Shown piece by piece: positions 6,578 to 10,275 of a stretch of 10,275 bases of DNA. Position 1 is the stretch's first letter, and each line of letters begins with the position of its first letter. Origin of the DNA: an uncultured Microbacteriaceae bacterium (lineage in GTDB: Bacteria > Actinomycetota > Actinomycetes > Actinomycetales > Microbacteriaceae); assembly GCA_937896185.1 (NCBI GenBank), contig CALBMG010000181.1, forward strand, positions 1-10,275, given 5' to 3'. The position numbers and the translations under genes were made by a program. The notes beneath the pieces are model-generated. The model was given only the letters and a program-made list of their open reading frames with translations. It did no database searches and was not told where the DNA came from.

Positions 6578-7158
6578 CAGCCACCTCCGGGGTGCGTGAC
6601 CATCACCGCGAAGCCCGATGCGACGGCGGCGAGCACCTGCGGCACTTGCCTCCGGTCGATGGAAATTTCGATTGAGTCCTCGGCGCCTAACGAAGTGTTG
6701 TGCACAGCGACGACAGTCGCGTTTTCGGCCAGTTGCTGTGGCGGCGGCCCACCGGCGGCGGGTAGGGACCAGACCGTGACACGAGAGCCGGCGACGACAT
6801 CCGAGGCGGGCGCCGTGGCGAGGTCGAGGCGCAGTGATTCGGTCATCGAATCCTGCGGTTCAAACAGCCGCTCCGTCAGCAGTTCTCCCTCACCGATGCT
6901 CACCTGCAGCGTGCGACCAATTGCGATATCGGCACGCGTGATTCCGGCAGTGACGCCCGTCGACACATCGCCCTCTGTAACCACTGAACCGGACGCGAGG
7001 AACCGTGACGCAACAATGACGGTGTCGCCCGATCGTGCTTCGGTCACCGTGTACCCCACGCCGACAGCGCTGGCGGTGACCAAGAGAATTCCCAGCAGTG
7101 TGCGTCCGTTGACCCGCCGAAGCGACCGGCGCAGCGTGGGTGCTATTGCTCGTGACAT
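6577..7158 (-). CDS. SAF-domain membrane-anchored protein (CpaB-like)
   Basis: This 193-residue protein has a basic N-terminus (RRSLRRVNGR, 10-19), one membrane segment (about 20-38) and then a SAF-like domain (about 45-110). The domain pattern VIVASRFLASGSVVTEGDV followed by GRTLQVSIGEGELLTERLF is typical of CpaB/FlgA-type SAF domains. The distal part (about 110-190) is a beta-rich region. By topology it should face the cell exterior. CpaB proteins act in Flp/Tad pilus assembly, but no pilus genes are visible, so the role is unknown. I place the start at ATG 7158 because GGAAAGG (7164-7170) lies 5 bases upstream; an in-frame GTG at 7188 would add ten residues and has no ribosome site. The last codons encode Gly-Gly-Gly and contain the ribosome site of the following ATPase gene. 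Confidence 0.8.
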   Translation of the reverse strand: MSRAIAPTLRRSLRRVNGRTLLGILLVTASAVGVGYTVTEARSGDTVIVASRFLASGSVVTEGDVSTGVTAGITRADIAIGRTLQVSIGEGELLTERLFEPQDSMTESLRLDLATAPASDVVAGSRVTVWSLPAAGGPPPQQLAENATVVAVHNTSLGAEDSIEISIDRRQVPQVLAAVASGFAVMVTHPGGG

Positions 7159-7209
7159 GTGAACCTTTCCACGTCGAGGTTCGCGCACCGTGCCCGCTGA
7201 CCGCTGGTT

Positions 7210-7218
7210 TTATCCACA
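7210..7218 (+). promoter_or_regulatory. Perfect DnaA box (TTATCCACA)
   Basis: The sequence TTATCCACA is an exact match to the consensus DnaA box. It lies in the 109-bp gap between the divergent SAF and HTH genes, 51 bp upstream of the SAF start codon. A related element TTGCCCACA follows at 7231-7239. A regulatory role for DnaA is inference. Confidence 0.55.
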
Positions 7219-7232
7219 AGGCGAACTAATTT

Positions 7233-7261
7233 GCCCACAGCCCGCCATTGTGGGCGATTAT
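7233..7261 (+). promoter_or_regulatory. Palindromic operator-like site and -10 element for the HTH gene
   Basis: GCCCACA (7233-7239) and TGTGGGC (7249-7255) form a perfect 7-bp inverted repeat separated by 9 bases. GATTAT (7256-7261) directly follows and is a plausible -10, 6 bases before the ATG at 7268, which would give a leaderless transcript. The palindrome would cover the spacer of this promoter, as an autoregulatory or repressor site would. No protein can be named from sequence alone. Confidence 0.45.
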
Positions 7262-7267
7262 GGCCGA

Positions 7268-7513
7268 ATGGACGAATTTGACAGCCTGACTGTGACCGAT
7301 GTGGCCCACGCCTTGCACATGTCACTGACCGAGGCGCGCGCACTGATCGATGACGGAACACTGGCATCGACCGGTGGATCACGCCCCCGTGTTCGCTATA
7401 GCGAACTTCAACGGTTTGCCCTTGAGCGTCAGGAACGGAACTATGTTTTGGGAATCAACTCGCCACCCGTGAAGGATGTGATGCTGACCCGACCTTTTCC
7501 CGATCAGGGATAG
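7268..7513 (+). CDS. Small HTH_17 / excisionase-like (MerR-type) DNA-binding protein
   Basis: This 81-residue protein has the layout of a small winged helix-turn-helix of the excisionase/BldC type. LTVTDVAHALHMSLTEARALIDDGTL (7-32) forms the two recognition helices, SRPRVRYSELQRFALERQER (37-56) contains the wing and following helix, and a short tail ends at 81. Such proteins bind DNA, often as direct-repeat arrays, and can be developmental regulators or excision factors. No integrase or recombinase lies in the window, so a regulator is more likely than a phage excisionase. The frame is open upstream to 7190, but ATG 7268 is preferred because the family fold starts there and a -10-like hexamer sits 6 bases before it. 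No ribosome site is visible. Its stop overlaps the end of the convergent gene by 10 bp. Confidence 0.75.
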   Translation: MDEFDSLTVTDVAHALHMSLTEARALIDDGTLASTGGSRPRVRYSELQRFALERQERNYVLGINSPPVKDVMLTRPFPDQG

Positions 7514-8022
7514 GTGATTGCGTCAATCGTCGACAACATGATGTCGTGCTCTGTCGTCGAGTTGACACTAATGGCCGATGACCATACGGCGCGAATTCGA
7601 CCGCGGACTGCCGCTTTTTCCGCATAGATGCAGACATTTACGGCTTTTCGTTCTAAAAATCGAAGAACGGATCCGAATTCAAGTAACGGCACCGAATGGC
7701 ACGGCACTCGCGTGCATGCACAGGCCCCCAACGGGCTCCACGATCGAATCGAGGCGAGCGGAATCACCATTCGCGTGGCGGAGCCGCACACGACGCCATC
7801 GATCCAGTCGAGCCCCACACGTGCGGGGTGGATTCGATAGTCGTCGGCGGCGGTGCGCACCACGAGCCCGTTTTCTGCTGCCGCCCTCGCCCACAACACC
7901 TCGCGCGCCTCGGTCGTTGCACGCGACATTCGGACCCGATCGCGTTCATCGTCGATGCGCGCAGCCTCTGATTCACCCGACCACAGTGACTCGAGCCCTT
8001 CGAATAATGAATCCCATCTCAT
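7504..8022 (-). CDS. Conserved-looking hypothetical protein, function unknown
   Basis: This encodes 172 residues from ATG 8022 (175 if ATG 8031 is used). The N-terminal half is charged and helical (SLFEGLESLWSGESEAARID, then an Arg/Glu-rich stretch to about 45, possibly a coiled coil). The rest looks like a beta-rich domain with G-V-G-L-D-W-I (about 68-74), a VIPLASI strand (about 86-92) and RGRIRAVWSSAISV (about 140-153). Layout and position between an HTH gene and secA recall uncharacterised proteins at the same place in other Microbacteriaceae; this is from memory, not a search. I cannot assign a function. TACGAT (minus strand, 8035-8030) is a -10-like hexamer 7 bases before ATG 8022 and there is no nearby ribosome site, so I prefer the leaderless start. 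The frame contains a cluster of Cys (CGS, CACTRVPC, about 79-107). Confidence 0.7.
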   Translation of the reverse strand: MRWDSLFEGLESLWSGESEAARIDDERDRVRMSRATTEAREVLWARAAAENGLVVRTAADDYRIHPARVGLDWIDGVVCGSATRMVIPLASIRSWSPLGACACTRVPCHSVPLLEFGSVLRFLERKAVNVCIYAEKAAVRGRIRAVWSSAISVNSTTEHDIMLSTIDAITYP

Positions 8023-8029
8023 GGCGAAC

Positions 8030-8035
8030 ATCGTA
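8030..8035 (-). promoter_or_regulatory. Candidate -10 element of the hypothetical gene
   Basis: On the minus strand TACGAT fits TAnnnT and is 7 bases upstream of ATG 8022, a spacing expected for a leaderless transcript. The upstream ATG at 8031 would lie within this hexamer, which argues against that start. No good -35 is visible 17 bp upstream. Confidence 0.4.
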
Positions 8036-8061
8036 CGAACACCTCGAAATAACCCACAGAG

Positions 8062-8070
8062 TTATCCACA
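8062..8070 (+). promoter_or_regulatory. Perfect DnaA box (TTATCCACA) in divergent promoter gap
   Basis: This is a second exact DnaA-box match, located between the hypothetical gene (minus) and the Rv3235-like gene (plus). It is flanked by CCCACAG at 8053-8059 and GCCCACAG at 8106-8113 and by an 11-bp palindrome TTGTGTCACAA (8082-8092). A short A/T-rich run (8071-8085) adjoins it. Function is inferred; this is not a chromosomal origin context. Confidence 0.5.
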
Positions 8071-8182
8071 GATTCAAAAATTTGTGTCACAACGGGCCTC
8101 CCACCGCCCACAGTGAGTAAACCCATACGCAACCAGTTCACAACACGGCGACCGTCAACACGCTCCAGAATTGGCGAAAACC

Positions 8183-8614
8183 ATGGCTCACGCCCTGCGC
8201 ATCAGCGAACCCACCACCCGGCACCTCCGCATCGCGGACTACGAATTCTTTGAACCCCAACCCACCAGTCGAGCCGAACTACCCGACCCGACCGACACCA
8301 TACAGCGACTCGCACACATCGCGTGCGAAATCCTCGCCGGCACCAGGCCGCTCGATCAGCTCGCGCGGTGGGTGACCGAGGATGTGTTCCGCAGCATCGC
8401 GGAACGCTCGCTCGCCGCGGCACACGCAAGGCGGCGCAACGGCGCAACAGCGCGAATTGTTGTATCCGTCATTCGCACCGTCATCGATGAACCCCGAGAC
8501 GGAATCGTCGAAGGTGTCACCCTCGTGCGCATCGGCCCGCGAACACGTGCGGTCGCGATACGCATCGAAGGGTTCGACCACCGATGGCGCGCATCGGTGG
8601 TCGCCCTGCTGTAA
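8183..8614 (+). CDS. Rv3235-like family protein
   Basis: This 143-residue protein resembles the actinobacterial Rv3235 family that lies near secA. Recognisable parts are a proline- and acid-containing N-terminal segment (about 15-42) and a helical block with LAHIACEILAGTRPLDQLARW (about 43-63), where G-x-R-P-L-x-Q-L-x-R-W is the family hallmark. A beta-rich end follows, with VEGVTLVRIGPRTRAVAIRI and HRWRASVVALL. The family's function is not established. I use ATG 8183; an in-frame TTG at 8171 would add four residues, and neither has a ribosome site. The stop TAA (8612-8614) is only 3 bp from the stop of convergent secA. A 12-bp perfect inverted repeat lies inside its last codons. Confidence 0.8.
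   Translation: MAHALRISEPTTRHLRIADYEFFEPQPTSRAELPDPTDTIQRLAHIACEILAGTRPLDQLARWVTEDVFRSIAERSLAAAHARRRNGATARIVVSVIRTVIDEPRDGIVEGVTLVRIGPRTRAVAIRIEGFDHRWRASVVALL
8575..8603. repeat. Perfect 12-bp inverted repeat inside the end of the Rv3235-like gene
   Basis: CGACCACCGATG (8575-8586) and CATCGGTGGTCG (8592-8603) are perfectly complementary with a 5-base loop GCGCG. On the minus strand the stem begins 14 bp beyond the secA stop, so it may stabilise or terminate the secA transcript; there is no T tract on either side. On the plus strand it encodes the residues around DHRWRASVV. Confidence 0.6.
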
Positions 8615-8617
8615 CGA

Positions 8618-10275
8618 TTACTTCTTGCGGTCCTGAGCCCGACGCTGCGCACGAGAAGCAGTGGCAGCCGAATCGGCCTGTTGGCCGAAAGTGCCGCGCG
8701 CCATCATGCCCGCCGCAGTCCCCTGCGGGCGCACCTGACCCGACGGTCCGCGCTCTTGCACGTGACCTTCCTCGTCCGGCGCCGTGTAGGACAGCTTCTG
8801 GTCGGCGGGAGCGTTGGATTCCAAACCGCGAGCATTGATGTGCGTGCCATCGGCCGCGGGAACGACCTCGACCTCGAGGTTGAACACAAAACCTGCGACT
8901 TCTTCACGCACCTGCGACATCATCGACTGGAACATCTCGTAGCCCTCGCGCTGGTACTCGATCAGCGGGTCACGCTGTGCCATGGCGCGCAGGCCAATAC
9001 CGTCCTTCAGGTAATCCATCTCGTACAGGTGATCGCGCCAACGGCGGTCAATCACCGACAGGACGATACGGCGTTCCAATTCACGCATGGCGGTCTCACC
9101 AATCGCGTCCTGTCGCTTCTCGTATGCCACATTTGCCGCAGCAATAATCTCGTTCTTCAGGTCGGTTGCGGTGACACCCGAACCGTATTCGGCGGCAACC
9201 TCGTCAAACGAAATCGACAGCGGGAATACCTGCTTCAGGTCGGTCCACAACTGTTCGGTGTCCCAGTCTTCGGCATGCTTCGAGTTCGCATAGTTGTCGA
9301 CCATTTCCGACACAACACGCTCGATGAACGAGTTCACACGGTCACGCAGGTCATCACCCTCGAGGATGTGACGGCGGTCGCCATAGATGGCCTCGCGCTG
9401 GCGGTTCAGAACATCGTCATACTTCAGCACGTTCTTGCGGATTTCGGCGTTACGGCCTTCGACCTGCGACTGGGCGGAACGAATCGCGCGAGACACCACC
9501 TTGGACTCAATCGCCATGTCCTCGTCGCCAGTGCGGCGCATGATTGCCTCGGCAGCACCCGAATTGAACAGGCGCATCAGATCGTCCTGCAGCGACAAAT
9601 AGAAGCGGCTCTCGCCCGGGTCACCCTGACGGCCACTACGACCACGCAGCTGGTTGTCGATGCGACGCGACTCGTGGCGCTCGGTGCCCAAAACATACAA
9701 ACCACCGGCGGCCGACACCTTTTCAGCCTCGAGGCTGACCTGAGCCTTGACCTCGGCGAAAACTTCGTCCCACTTGGCTTCGTATTCTTCGGGGGTGTCG
9801 TTCGGGTTCAAACCCAGTTCGTGCATGCGGGTAACAGCGATAAATTCCGCGTTACCACCGAGCATGATGTCGGTTCCACGACCCGCCATGTTCGTGGCCA
9901 CGGTCACGGCACCCAGACGACCAGCCTCGGCAACAATTCCCGCCTCGCGAGCGTGGTTCTTGGCGTTGAGCACCTCGTGACGCACACCGCGCTTTGCCAG
10001 AAGCTTCGACAGGTGCTCTGACTTCTCGACCGAGACAGTACCCACCAGAACGGGCTGACCCTTTTCGTGACGAGCGGCGATGTCCTCGACCACCTGACGG
10101 AATTTCGCTGCCTCATCGCGGTACACCAAGTCGGCCTGGTCGATACGCTGCATGGGGCGGTTCGTGGGGATCGGCACAACACCGATCTTGTACGTCGAAC
10201 CAAATTCCGCGGCCTCGGTCTCGGCGGTACCGGTCATACCGGATAACTTCTTGTACAGGCGGAAATAGTTCTGCA
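8618..10275 (-). CDS. secA: Preprotein translocase ATPase SecA, C-terminal part
   Basis: The frame runs off the right edge; the last 551 residues are present, beginning [20 protein letters not shown]. SecA drives export of unfolded proteins through SecYEG by ATP hydrolysis at the inner face of the membrane. Visible are the second nucleotide-binding domain with GTVSVEKSE, the helicase-like motif [12 protein letters not shown] and [21 protein letters not shown]-like motif VI with its arginines. The helical scaffold follows, with [20 protein letters not shown]. The C-terminus ends in a basic [11 protein letters not shown] tail and lacks the Cys-x-Cys...Cys-His zinc motif of E. coli SecA, as in many actinobacterial SecA1 proteins. 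The N-terminal Walker A region is outside the window. It is convergent with the Rv3235-like gene. Confidence 0.97.
   Translation of the reverse strand, partial: QNYFRLYKKLSGMTGTAETEAAEFGSTYKIGVVPIPTNRPMQRIDQADLVYRDEAAKFRQVVEDIAARHEKGQPVLVGTVSVEKSEHLSKLLAKRGVRHEVLNAKNHAREAGIVAEAGRLGAVTVATNMAGRGTDIMLGGNAEFIAVTRMHELGLNPNDTPEEYEAKWDEVFAEVKAQVSLEAEKVSAAGGLYVLGTERHESRRIDNQLRGRSGRQGDPGESRFYLSLQDDLMRLFNSGAAEAIMRRTGDEDMAIESKVVSRAIRSAQSQVEGRNAEIRKNVLKYDDVLNRQREAIYGDRRHILEGDDLRDRVNSFIERVVSEMVDNYANSKHAEDWDTEQLWTDLKQVFPLSISFDEVAAEYGSGVTATDLKNEIIAAANVAYEKRQDAIGETAMRELERRIVLSVIDRRWRDHLYEMDYLKDGIGLRAMAQRDPLIEYQREGYEMFQSMMSQVREEVAGFVFNLEVEVVPAADGTHINARGLESNAPADQKLSYTAPDEEGHVQERGPSGQVRPQGTAAGMMARGTFGQQADSAATASRAQRRAQDRKK

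Noticed and set aside
5867-7162. Open frame of 431 codons on the plus strand opposite the ATPase and SAF genes
   Set aside because: It spans two genes with clear domains on the other strand and is low in complexity (Arg, Ser, Thr rich), as expected of a shadow frame.
7268-7513. Phage excisionase marking a prophage
   Set aside because: No integrase, phage structural gene or attachment repeat is visible; neighbours are housekeeping genes, so a small regulator is more likely.
8041-8113. Replication origin, suggested by a DnaA box and A/T-rich run
   Set aside because: Only one consensus box lies here, there is no dnaA/dnaN context and no box cluster.
8681-10021. Open frame of 446 codons on the plus strand opposite secA
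   Set aside because: It lies wholly antisense to a well-conserved secA sequence; long antisense frames arise from GC-rich codon usage. Its translation shows no recognisable family.

Overview
The window is GC-rich, densely packed chromosomal DNA from an actinobacterium, most likely of the Microbacteriaceae or a near relative. The main grounds are a WhiB1-type protein, a PdtaS-type histidine kinase with strong resemblance to Mycobacterium tuberculosis Rv3220c, an Rv3235-like protein beside secA, a SAF-domain/MinD-like ATPase gene pair, an actinobacterial SOS box (GAAC-N4-GTTC) and a tRNA gene without encoded CCA. The assignment rests on recognised families, not on a database search.

Layout from left to right. 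Positions 1-283 hold the 3' end of a Gfo/Idh/MocA-type oxidoreductase. A 265-bp gap follows, containing several inverted repeats and a strong hairpin (502-534). An SOS-controlled umuD-umuC translesion polymerase operon lies on the minus strand (549-2256) behind a near-consensus LexA box. Then come tRNA-Lys(CTT) with its terminator (minus strand), a Bcp-type peroxiredoxin (plus) that appears to be leaderless, a small four-helix membrane protein (minus), and whiB1 (plus) with a strong intrinsic terminator.

The minus-strand operon SAF protein > degenerate MinD/CpaE-like ATPase > pdtaS (7158 down to 3842) is the most unusual part. Its first two genes overlap by one base and pdtaS follows after a 9-bp gap. 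Divergent from it is a small winged-HTH gene (7268-7513), with a perfect DnaA box and a palindromic operator-like site in between. An uncharacterised minus-strand gene (7504-8022) and a divergent Rv3235-like gene (8183-8614) follow, again with a perfect DnaA box in the gap. The window ends inside secA (minus strand, C-terminal 551 residues).

How the genes relate: umuDC is DNA-damage tolerance, bcp is peroxide defence, and WhiB1 and PdtaS are redox/nitric-oxide and signal-responsive regulators. secA is the export motor. The whiB1-pdtaS-Rv3235-secA order matches the M. tuberculosis Rv3219-Rv3240c region in compressed form. Convergent gene pairs abut or overlap (0 bp, 10-bp overlap, 3 bp), so hairpins that may act as terminators lie inside neighbouring coding sequence.
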